From the IMG/VR virus record IMGVR_UViG_3300025942_000020, positions 1 to 20,385 of that record: a DNA stretch of 20,385 nt, one strand, 5' to 3'. The notes under the pieces are model-generated. The model saw only the letters and a program-made list of their open reading frames with translations. It searched no databases and was not told where the DNA came from. The position numbers and the translations under genes were made by a program. This document shows, in pieces, positions 4,403 through 10,004 of this stretch (its first letter is position 1; every line of letters begins with the position of its first letter). This stretch comes from a virus.

Positions 4403-5379
4403 CAGAAACCACGCCCCCCGCACCCCTGGTGCCTGCCGAGGTCGACCTGCGCGACTTCGGCTTCATGCCACTCGACGTGCGCACGCTGCTGTCCTCCTCG
4501 CTCTGGATCAAGGCGAAGAAGGATCCGCGCCTGGGCCACGCCGCCATGTCGCTCTGGTGCGAGTCCTGGCACCAAGTGCCGGCCGCCAGCCTTCCCGACG
4601 ACGACGAGGTGCTCGCCGAGCTCGCGCGCTGCGACGAGAAGGAATGGCGCCGCATCAAGGATCGCGTCCTCGCCAACTTCGTCAAGTGCGACGACGGCCG
4701 GCTGTACCACGAGACGGTGGCGAAAAAGGCCCTCGAATCTTGGAGCGCGAAGGTCGCCCAGCGGGCCCGAACCAAGGCCGCCACGGAAGCCCGAGAAGCG
4801 AAAAAGCGCGCACGTGACGAACAACGTGACGACGACCGTAACGGTCAACGTGACGAACAACGTGACGTTGCACGTGGCGAAAGTCGTGACGTTCACCAAG
4901 GGACAGGGACAGTAAAGGGACAGGGACAGGGAGACTCTGTAAAAACCAATACCTCAACCCCTGACGGGGTTGATCGTGCTCGTCCGCCGGACGACCACCC
5001 GCAGCTCGCCCTCGTCGACGACATCCGGGGAATCCCCTGGAGTCCGCCGGACTGCCCGCATGGCGCCGTGCTCGCCCTCTGGGCCGAGGTGCTGCCCACA
5101 CTGCCGCAGCACGTGCCATCGCAGTGGAAGGGCGCCCGAGCCGACCACCTCCGAGCCCGTTGGCGGGAGACCGCCGAGGAAAAGCGCTGGCCCGATCAGG
5201 CCGCGGGCTTGGCCTATCTCCGCAAGCTCTTCGCCTACGTCGGCAAGAGCCGATTCCTCACCGGACGCGCCAGCACCGCGCCGGACAAACGCCCATTCGT
5301 CGTTGAGCTCGAATGGCTGGTCAAGCCGGCCAACTGGGCGAAGTTGATCGAGGGCAAGTACCACCAGGACGCGTCATGA
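4399..5379 (+). CDS. DUF1376-type phage replication protein containing the probable origin
   Basis: A 326-aa protein in the place of a lambdoid O gene. Residues about 17-120 (LRDFGFMPLDVRTLLSSSLW, GHAAMSLWCESWHQVPAASLP, WRRIKDRVLANFVKCDDGRLYHE) match the DUF1376/YdaU winged-helix type. A low-complexity linker (about 135-180) encodes the tetrapeptide run RDEQ RDDD RNGQ RDEQ, produced by the 12-bp iterons in the DNA. The C-terminal part (about 220-322), with AGLAYLRKLFAYVGKSRFLTG and FVVELEWLVKPANWAKLIEG, resembles the C-terminal region of phage replication organizers that recruit host DnaB or DnaC. No helicase or loader gene follows in the window, so host machinery is probably recruited directly. 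Overlaps 4 bp at both ends. Confidence 0.8.
   Translation: MTETTPPAPLVPAEVDLRDFGFMPLDVRTLLSSSLWIKAKKDPRLGHAAMSLWCESWHQVPAASLPDDDEVLAELARCDEKEWRRIKDRVLANFVKCDDGRLYHETVAKKALESWSAKVAQRARTKAATEAREAKKRARDEQRDDDRNGQRDEQRDVARGESRDVHQGTGTVKGQGQGDSVKTNTSTPDGVDRARPPDDHPQLALVDDIRGIPWSPPDCPHGAVLALWAEVLPTLPQHVPSQWKGARADHLRARWRETAEEKRWPDQAAGLAYLRKLFAYVGKSRFLTGRASTAPDKRPFVVELEWLVKPANWAKLIEGKYHQDAS
4810..4893 (+). repeat. Seven tandem 12-bp iterons (probable replication origin)
   Basis: Units begin at 4810, 4822, 4834, 4846, 4858, 4870 and 4882, exactly 12 bp apart. Consensus is CAACGTGACGAA; units 2, 4 and 5 share CAACGTGACG exactly, units 1, 6 and 7 differ at one to three positions, and unit 3 (GACCGTAACGGT) is the most diverged. 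The array sits inside the replication gene, as lambda iterons sit in gene O, and is followed by purine-rich repeats, an AT-richer stretch and a hairpin. The protein encoded upstream and around it is the likely iteron binder. Confidence 0.75.
4900..4929 (+). repeat. Purine-rich direct repeats next to iterons
   Basis: GGGACAGGGACAG occurs at 4900-4912 and again at 4917-4929, period 17, separated by TAAA. Each copy is itself two GGGACA units. The block is almost all purine on the plus strand and lies between the iterons and the AT-richer part, so it may be part of the origin. Confidence 0.55.
4954..4973. repeat. Perfect inverted repeat in the origin region
   Basis: TCAACCCC and GGGGTTGA pair perfectly (8 bp) across a TGAC loop. 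It directly follows the local AT-richer stretch CTGTAAAAACCAATACCTCAA (4937-4957), which could be the unwinding element. No T-tract follows, so it is not a rho-independent terminator. Confidence 0.6.
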
Positions 5380-5651
5380 ACCGACAACGCTTCGACGAGA
5401 ACGCGACGGGCGCACTGCCGTCGCTCGACCACTCCCTGCTGTGTTCGAACGCAGGTTGCAACCGCCGGTGGACCTGCGACTTCGGCAAGCGCCTGTGCAG
5501 CGAATGCGACGCGCGGCGCCACAGCGGACACGCGGCCAAGCCGCCGCAGCGCCAGGCCATGCTGCCCGCCATGCCAACGCTGCGCGAGGCCGTCAGGCCG
5601 TACGCGGAGCCGGATGAGCGCGACGAGGAGTACGTTCATGGCGCCGATTGA
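5376..5651 (+). CDS. Small zinc-ribbon-like protein
   Basis: A 91-aa protein with a Cys cluster at about residues 23-44: LLCSNAGCNRRWTCDFGKRLCSEC, giving C-x4-C-x4-C and later C-x2-C, plus HSGH nearby. This looks like a small zinc-binding fold, perhaps for DNA or protein contact. The C-terminal half (LREAVRPYAEPDERDEEY) is acidic and probably extended. The ATG overlaps the replication-gene stop by 4 bp. Position between the replication protein and the resolvase suggests a replication or recombination accessory. No named family is recognised. Confidence 0.7.
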   Translation: MNRQRFDENATGALPSLDHSLLCSNAGCNRRWTCDFGKRLCSECDARRHSGHAAKPPQRQAMLPAMPTLREAVRPYAEPDERDEEYVHGAD

Positions 5652-5844
5652 GCCAGAGATCCACCGGTTGGCGAGGTGCGAGCCCTCCGCATGCTGCCCC
5701 CAGTCACGCGCCTGCGCGCGATGCAAATCCAGCCTCTGCGACCCGCTGCAACAGCCCGTCGACGGCACGGTGCTGAGGCATCGAGATGGCGCCTGGTGCC
5801 CGCTGTTCGTCGACGCGCGCGGCGCGCTGCTGGAGGCCGCATGA
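5638..5844 (+). CDS. Cys-rich small protein
   Basis: A 68-aa protein starting MAPIEPEIHRLARCEPSACC. Seven cysteines fall within residues about 14-54 (CEPSACC, CARC, LC, then WC), a density typical of metal-binding knuckles. GAGGAG stands 7 nt before the ATG, which fixes this start over an in-frame ATG at 5614. The start overlaps the end of the preceding Cys-rich gene by 14 bp and its stop overlaps the resolvase start by 4 bp. Function unknown. Confidence 0.7.
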   Translation: MAPIEPEIHRLARCEPSACCPQSRACARCKSSLCDPLQQPVDGTVLRHRDGAWCPLFVDARGALLEAA

Positions 5845-6350
5845 TCGTCCTCGGCATCGATCCCGGCCTGACCGGCGCCATCAGCGTGCTGGACTCGCAT
5901 GGCCCGCGCCTCCTCGAATGCGCCGACCTGCCGGTGCAGTCCAACGGCACCGCCGGCGGCAGCATGCGCAACTGGCTCGACGTGGCCACGCTGCGCAAGC
6001 TGCTGGGCGAGTGGTCGCAGCGACACGCCTTCGGCGACCACGACGTCGCGGTTGCGATCGAGCGGCCCATCGCCATGCCCTCGCTGCCGGCGCAGACCAT
6101 CGCGAGCCAGTTCGACACCTTCGGCGCGCTGCGCGGCCTGTTCGCCTCGCCGCTATGGGGCCGCAATGTGCTGTTCCCCAGCCCGACGTGGAAACGCGAC
6201 TTCGGGCTCAAGGGCGGCAAGGAGGCGAAGACCGAGAGCCGCGAATGCGCGCTGCGCCTGTACCCGTCGGCGCCGGTCACGCGGGCCAAGGACCACAACC
6301 GCGCGGAGTCGATCCTCATCGCGCACTGGTGCCTCGGCGAGATGGCATGA
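5841..6350 (+). CDS. RuvC-like Holliday-junction resolvase
   Basis: A 169-aa RNase H-fold nuclease of the RuvC type that resolves branched DNA made during phage replication and recombination. MIVLGIDPGLTGAI holds the first catalytic Asp (Asp7), VAVAIERP holds Glu74, and AKDHNRAESILIAHW holds the C-terminal acidic pair region (Asp151, Glu156). Length is close to E. coli RuvC (173 aa). It may trim replication concatemers before packaging, a common role for phage versions. It lies at the end of the early operon, coupled on both sides by ATGA overlaps. Confidence 0.88.
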   Translation: MIVLGIDPGLTGAISVLDSHGPRLLECADLPVQSNGTAGGSMRNWLDVATLRKLLGEWSQRHAFGDHDVAVAIERPIAMPSLPAQTIASQFDTFGALRGLFASPLWGRNVLFPSPTWKRDFGLKGGKEAKTESRECALRLYPSAPVTRAKDHNRAESILIAHWCLGEMA

Positions 6351-6757
6351 GCGTCTGGTCCGATCTCCTCGAGCAGCAGCGCAACGACGCGCTGGACGAC
6401 CTGCTGTCGCGGTGGCATCACTGGCAAATGGAGCAGGGCAGGAGCACCGCGCGCGGCCACGCCGGCCGCAGCACGGTCGTCGGCGACTACATCGCCAGCC
6501 GCCAGTACGACGACGAGAACGGCGCCCTCTACGACGACGAGGAGCAGGTCGTCATGCGCGCGATGCAGGCCCACGTCGACAACATGGCCGAGCCCTACCG
6601 GTCGGCGGCCTACGTGATGGCCAGGTCGCTGTGCCTGGGCACGTCGGCCTTCACCTCGCCGCGGCTGCCGGCCTTCCCAGCCGAGCGTGATCGGGTGCTG
6701 GCGCATGCGCGCAAGTGGCTGATCCTGCGCCTGGTCAGCGGAGGGCTCATCGAATGA
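6347..6757 (+). CDS. Candidate Q-type antiterminator
   Basis: A 136-aa helical protein. LLSRWHHWQMEQGRS near the N-terminus and VVMRAMQAHVDNMAEPYRSAAYVMARSLCLG in the middle recall phage antitermination Q-like (sigma region 4-like) proteins, which start with a short W-x-x-W region and have a helical DNA-binding core. Its gene lies just before a short noncoding stretch with a promoter-terminator pair, exactly where a Q gene is expected. Sequence similarity alone is weak, so the call leans on position. It could instead be an unrelated regulator. Confidence 0.5.
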   Translation: MSVWSDLLEQQRNDALDDLLSRWHHWQMEQGRSTARGHAGRSTVVGDYIASRQYDDENGALYDDEEQVVMRAMQAHVDNMAEPYRSAAYVMARSLCLGTSAFTSPRLPAFPAERDRVLAHARKWLILRLVSGGLIE

Positions 6758-6999
6758 CCCGCATCAGCGCCGCGGCGATCCAGAAGCACCTCAACGCCGC
6801 ATGCCAATGCCCGGCCGGCATGCTGCGCGAGCAGTACGAGGTCTTCGCGCACCGAATGTTCTTCCGCTACGACCTGCCACGGTCGCGTCACGTCGCGTTC
6901 AAGGTGCCCATGGAGGACCTGCATGGCGACCCGAACGAGCTCACCCGAAAGCACCTGGACGCGGTCGTCGACGAGGCCAGGAAACTGCTGAGCATTTGA
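6754..6999 (+). CDS. Hypothetical protein, last gene of the early operon
   Basis: An 81-aa protein starting MTRISAAAIQKHLNAACQCP. It has CQCPAGM and a basic, aromatic stretch (HRMFFRYDLPRSRHVAFKV) and ends in a helix (HLDAVVDEARKLL). I do not recognise the family. Start ATG 6754 overlaps the previous stop by 4 bp. The late promoter region begins 34 bp after its end. Confidence 0.65.
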   Translation: MTRISAAAIQKHLNAACQCPAGMLREQYEVFAHRMFFRYDLPRSRHVAFKVPMEDLHGDPNELTRKHLDAVVDEARKLLSI

Positions 7000-7032
7000 G
7001 ACGCCATGGAGCGCTATGCGGTTTGCTGGAGT

Positions 7033-7062
7033 TTGCGGAACCCCGCGCAACGATGCTACAGT
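7033..7062 (+). promoter_or_regulatory. Candidate late promoter (pR'-like)
   Basis: TTGCGG (7033-7038) and TACAGT (7057-7062) are separated by 18 bp. It is moderate by consensus (3 and 4 of 6) but lies in the only long gap of the rightward transcription unit, downstream of the candidate Q gene and 41 bp before a strong terminator. A predicted start near 7069 gives a leader of about 65 nt. The leader has a small hairpin, TCGCC-TAT-GGCGA (7075-7087). The 7000-7371 gap otherwise holds the terminator and the structured region described separately; I see no gene there. Confidence 0.5.
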
Positions 7063-7102
7063 TCGGCCGCGGCGTCGCCTATGGCGAAGCGCAAAGACAT
7101 TG

Positions 7103-7137
7103 AGCCCGCTCTGAGCAATCAGCGCGGGCTTTTTCGT
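7103..7137 (+). terminator. Strong rho-independent terminator between early and late genes (tR'-like)
   Basis: AGCCCGC (7103-7109) pairs with GCGGGCT (7124-7130); after one mismatch CTGA/TCAG extends the stem, and the loop is GCAA, a GNRA tetraloop. TTTTT follows, then CG and TTT. It would end both early transcripts and any short RNA from the promoter at 7033-7062. Late genes beyond it would need antitermination. Confidence 0.88.
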
Positions 7138-7155
7138 TTCCGGACCGATTTCAGA

Positions 7156-7205
7156 CCCTCGCAGCTCGGTGAGGGCCGCCGCCCATCTGCGAGGCTGGGC
7201 GGCGG
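7156..7205 (+). promoter_or_regulatory. Potential RNA pseudoknot or alternative-fold region upstream of groES-like gene
   Basis: CCGCCGCCCA (7176-7185) pairs perfectly with TGGGCGGCGG (7196-7205). The loop of this hairpin contains CTGCGAGG (7187-7194), the exact complement of CCTCGCAG (7157-7164), which would make a pseudoknot. A rival stem CCCTC/GAGGG (7156-7160 and 7171-7175) would compete for the same bases. No U-tract follows. Confidence 0.45.
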
Positions 7206-7371
7206 GGAACATCGACGGCGAGCTGCCCGTCGTTCCGAGCGCGGCAGCGAACGGCAGCCGACCAGCGCGTGCACAGCGCGTGAGCCCGATGGCCGGCCCT
7301 CCACGGAACCCGAAAGCCTGCGATGCCAGCCCTCAAGACCCTCGTCCCCCCACGCAAACCGGTGCCCAAAC

Positions 7372-7821
7372 ATGCCCCTCAGCCTGCTCCGCGACCGAAT
7401 CCAGGTGCTGCCCGACCCCGTCCGCGATGACATCTCATCCGCGGGCATCGTGATCGCCGCCTCGAAGGGCATCGTCGACAGCCGCGTGCAGTTCGGCCGC
7501 CGCGGCACGGTCATCGCGGTGGGCGCCGACATCGACCAGGAGCAGCTCAAGCCCGGCGACGTCGTGCTGTGGGGCGAGTTCACCTTCCCCGAGTACCGCG
7601 AGGACGGGGTGACCTACGCGATCCTGCAGGACAAGGACCTGACCGGCGTGCTCGAGGCCAGCCCAGCCGAGCGCATGGAGCGCAGCCGGATCGCGGGTGC
7701 CGAATTCGTCTCCGAGACGCAGCGCAATCCGCTGTCGCCTGCCGCGTGCACGGCGTTCAGGCGCATGTTGGTGCTGACCGAAGCCGCTTATCACGCCATC
7801 GACGCACTGGAGGCAGCGTGA
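7372..7821 (+). CDS. Phage GroES-like co-chaperonin
   Basis: A 149-aa protein. Residues about 1-94 follow the GroES/Cpn10 pattern: LLRDRIQVLPDPV at the start, SSAGIVIA at the mobile loop (GGIVL in GroES), RRGTVIAVGA, LKPGDVVLWGEF, then a YAILQDKDLTGVLE end like the GroES ending. GroES is 97 aa; this protein has about 55 extra residues (ASPAERMERSRIAG onward, ending in a helix TEAAYHAIDALEAA). It probably works with host GroEL to fold a virion protein such as the coat, as T4 gp31 does. No clear ribosome site precedes ATG 7372, and the frame is open upstream to 7006, but that upstream part is Pro/Arg/Ser-rich noise running through the terminator. Confidence 0.78.
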   Translation: MPLSLLRDRIQVLPDPVRDDISSAGIVIAASKGIVDSRVQFGRRGTVIAVGADIDQEQLKPGDVVLWGEFTFPEYREDGVTYAILQDKDLTGVLEASPAERMERSRIAGAEFVSETQRNPLSPAACTAFRRMLVLTEAAYHAIDALEAA

Positions 7822-7970
7822 GCATCGCCATCGTGCTCGGCCCGCTGCAGGTGTACCTCGTGGTGGGCCGCGTCTACGTCATCAACTGGGACGGCTGGCA
7901 ACGCACCTGCCTGCGCGTCGCCTGGCGCGGTCATCCGAAGCTGCGCTGGGGCCATTCGCTGGCGCGCTGA
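7818..7970 (+). CDS. Small hypothetical protein (GTG start)
   Basis: A 50-aa frame starting VSIAIVLGPLQVYLVVGRVYV, with GGAGG 4 nt before the GTG and a GTGA overlap with the groES-like stop. The N-terminal half is hydrophobic and beta-like; the C-terminal half is basic with Trp and His (WRGHPKLRWGHSLAR). Function unknown. It fills the space exactly between two solid genes, which supports it as real. Confidence 0.55.
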   Translation: MSIAIVLGPLQVYLVVGRVYVINWDGWQRTCLRVAWRGHPKLRWGHSLAR

Positions 7971-7972
7971 CC

Positions 7973-8389
7973 ATGGCCGCCACCCGCCGACCCCCGACGA
8001 AGTTCTCGCAGAAGGTCGCCGACGAACTCTGCGCCCTTGTGGCCGGTGGCATGAGCCTGCGCAACGCCTGCACGCAGCCCGGCATGCCAGACAAGCGAAC
8101 CGTGCTGCGCTGGCTGGCCAGTGGCGACCGACCCGAGTTCGTCGTGGCCTATCAAGGCGCCTTCGCGGCCCAGGCCGACTCGATCGAAGAGGACATGGCC
8201 GACATCGAGTCGAAGCTGATGCGCGGCCGCATGGACTCCAAGCGCGCGAAGGTGGCCTTGTGGTCGATGCAGTGGCGCGCCGAGCGACGGGCCCCGAAGA
8301 AGTACGGAACCAAGATCCAGCAGGAGATCACCGGTCGCGATGGCGGCCCCGTGGTGATCGCCGGTGCACCCTCGGACGCAGACCTATGA
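7973..8389 (+). CDS. terS: Terminase small subunit (Sf6-like)
   Basis: A 138-aa protein that recognises the viral DNA for packaging. The N-terminal half is a helix-turn-helix: ADELCALVAGGMSLRNACTQPGMPDKRTVLRWLA, which includes the typical GMSLRxACxxxGMPxxxTVxRWL pattern of Sf6-type small terminases. The middle (DSIEEDMADIESKLM, RAKVALWSMQWRAERRAPKKYG) is the helical oligomerisation region, with the W-x-A-x-x-x-x-PKKYG motif common to this type. It precedes the large subunit by one small gene. The packaging site often lies in or near this gene, but I see no sequence I can name as one. Confidence 0.85.
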   Translation: MAATRRPPTKFSQKVADELCALVAGGMSLRNACTQPGMPDKRTVLRWLASGDRPEFVVAYQGAFAAQADSIEEDMADIESKLMRGRMDSKRAKVALWSMQWRAERRAPKKYGTKIQQEITGRDGGPVVIAGAPSDADL

Positions 8390-8637
8390 ACGATCGCCTC
8401 ATCGCCGAATTCCTGGCCGACGCCGCCCAGCAGCCAGCGGGCAAGCGCATGCACCGCCTGATTGCCCTGGTGGCGGAGCGCTGCGCGACGATCATCGACA
8501 TCGAGGCCGACGCCGACCCGGTGGACGGCGCGCGCAGCGCCGCCAACACCATCCGTGCGGCGTTCGTTGAGCGCGTCGAGGTTCCCGAGGGCGGCTTCCG
8601 CCTCAATCCGTCCGCGCAGGCGGCCCGAGCGCACTGA
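8386..8637 (+). CDS. Hypothetical protein between terminase subunits (83 aa)
   Basis: An 83-aa helical protein starting MNDRLIAEFLADAAQQPAGK. It has no recognised motif; the second half is acidic (IDIEADADPVDGARSAANTI). The ATG overlaps the small-terminase stop by 4 bp and its own stop overlaps the large-subunit start by one base (TGATG). The frame is open further upstream to 8260, but that part lies inside the small terminase gene. Position suggests a packaging accessory; this is inference. Confidence 0.65.
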   Translation: MNDRLIAEFLADAAQQPAGKRMHRLIALVAERCATIIDIEADADPVDGARSAANTIRAAFVERVEVPEGGFRLNPSAQAARAH

Positions 8638-10004
8638 TGTTCCAGCTCACCGCCGACCAGGTCAGGGCCAACGCCCTCCTGGCTGGCGGAGCCATGCACA
8701 CGATGCTGTTTGGCGGGTCGCGCTCGGGCAAGACCTTCCTGATCTGCCGCGGCCTGTCGGTGCGCGCGCTGAAGGCACCGCAGAGCCGACACGCGATGCT
8801 TCGGCACCGCCTGGGCCACATCAAGCAGTCCGTGGTGCAGGACACCTTCCCGAAGGTCATGAAGCTGTGTTTCCCGAAGGTGGAGTACGAGCTTCACCTG
8901 GCCGACCTGTTCGTGACCTTCGAGAACGGCTCCGAACTCTGGTTCGGCGGCCTGGACGACAAGGAACGCGTCGAGAAGATCCTGGGCAACGAGTACGCCA
9001 CGGTGGCGCTCAACGAGTGCTCGCAGATCTCCTGGGCGGCCCGCAACATGGCCCTCACGCGTCTCGCGCAGCAGGTCACCGAGCGGATCATGGTGGGCGA
9101 CCAGCTGATCGAGCGCCAGCTGCCGCTGCGCATGTGGTACGACGAGAACCCGCCCGACAAGGCGCACTGGTCATACCGTGCCTTCATCCAGAAGATCGAC
9201 CCGGAGACGAAGAAGCCGCTGCCCAACCCCAACGCCTACGCGGCGTTGCAGATGAACCCGGGCGGCAACGTCGAGAACCTGGCCGCCGGCTACATCGACT
9301 CCCTCAAGGGCATGTCGGCGCGCATGCAAAAGCGCTTCCTCCTGGGCGAGTTCAAGGACGCCAACCCCGGCGCGCTGTTCCCGTCCGAGCACATCGACAA
9401 GTGGCGCGAGCTCGACTCCACGGACCTGCCCGACATGCAGCGCATCGTGGTCGCGGTCGACCCCAGCGGCGCCGATGACGACGACAACATCGAGAACGAC
9501 GCGATCGGCGTGATCGTGGCGGGCCTGGGCGTCGACGGCAACGGCTACGTGCTCGAGGATCTGACCGTCAAGGGCGGCCCGGGCCTGTGGGGCAAGGTGG
9601 TGAGCAACGCCTATGAGCGTTGGGGCGCCGACAAGGTCGTGGCCGAGGTCAACTTCGGCGGCGCGATGGTCAAGCAGGTCATCCAGGCCGCGCGCAAGGA
9701 TCAGGGCCTGCTGCCGGTGCCGTTCCGCGCCGTCACGGCCAGCCGCGGCAAGGTGGTGCGCGCCGAGCCGGTGTCTGCGCTGACCGAGACCGGCCGCATC
9801 CGCTTCGTGGGCTACTTCCATGCGCTCGAGGACGAGCTCTCGGCGATGACCACGCATGGCTACATGGGCGAGGACAGCCCGAACCGGGCCGATGCCTTCG
9901 TGTGGGCCTTCGCCGAGCTGTTCCCGGCCCTGACGGTGGCCGAGAAGACCGAATCCAAGCCGGTGCGCCGGCGCGAGGCCGTTGTCGGCGGGTGGATGGG
10001 ATGA
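8637..10004 (+). CDS. terL: Terminase large subunit (ATPase and nuclease)
   Basis: A 455-aa packaging motor. Walker A is GGSRSGKT at 26-33, Walker B with catalytic Glu is TVALNE at 122-127 (Asn in place of the usual Asp before Glu127). The RNase H-like nuclease domain starts with VAVDPSG (Asp275), continues with VVAEVNFGG (Glu337) and ends with NRADAFVWAF (Asp419), giving the three acidic metal ligands. DDDD (280-283) follows the first nuclease motif. Length fits the Sf6/P22-type family (470-500 aa). It translocates DNA through the portal encoded next and cuts headfuls. It is coupled to the portal gene by an ATGA overlap. Confidence 0.93.
   Translation: MFQLTADQVRANALLAGGAMHTMLFGGSRSGKTFLICRGLSVRALKAPQSRHAMLRHRLGHIKQSVVQDTFPKVMKLCFPKVEYELHLADLFVTFENGSELWFGGLDDKERVEKILGNEYATVALNECSQISWAARNMALTRLAQQVTERIMVGDQLIERQLPLRMWYDENPPDKAHWSYRAFIQKIDPETKKPLPNPNAYAALQMNPGGNVENLAAGYIDSLKGMSARMQKRFLLGEFKDANPGALFPSEHIDKWRELDSTDLPDMQRIVVAVDPSGADDDDNIENDAIGVIVAGLGVDGNGYVLEDLTVKGGPGLWGKVVSNAYERWGADKVVAEVNFGGAMVKQVIQAARKDQGLLPVPFRAVTASRGKVVRAEPVSALTETGRIRFVGYFHALEDELSAMTTHGYMGEDSPNRADAFVWAFAELFPALTVAEKTESKPVRRREAVVGGWMG

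Noticed and set aside
4810-4893. Iteron array considered as a CRISPR array
   Set aside because: Period is 12 bp with no spacers, it lies within a gene, and the units are far too short.
7006-7371. Upstream in-frame extension of the GroES-like gene to ATG 7006
   Set aside because: The extension runs through the leader and strong terminator, is Arg/Pro/Ser-rich, and matches nothing in the GroES pattern; ATG 7372 starts exactly at the family domain.
9620-10000. Upstream in-frame extension of the portal gene
   Set aside because: It lies inside the large terminase gene in another frame, with Gly/Arg-rich noise; ATG 10001 gives the expected P22-portal length and an ATGA junction.
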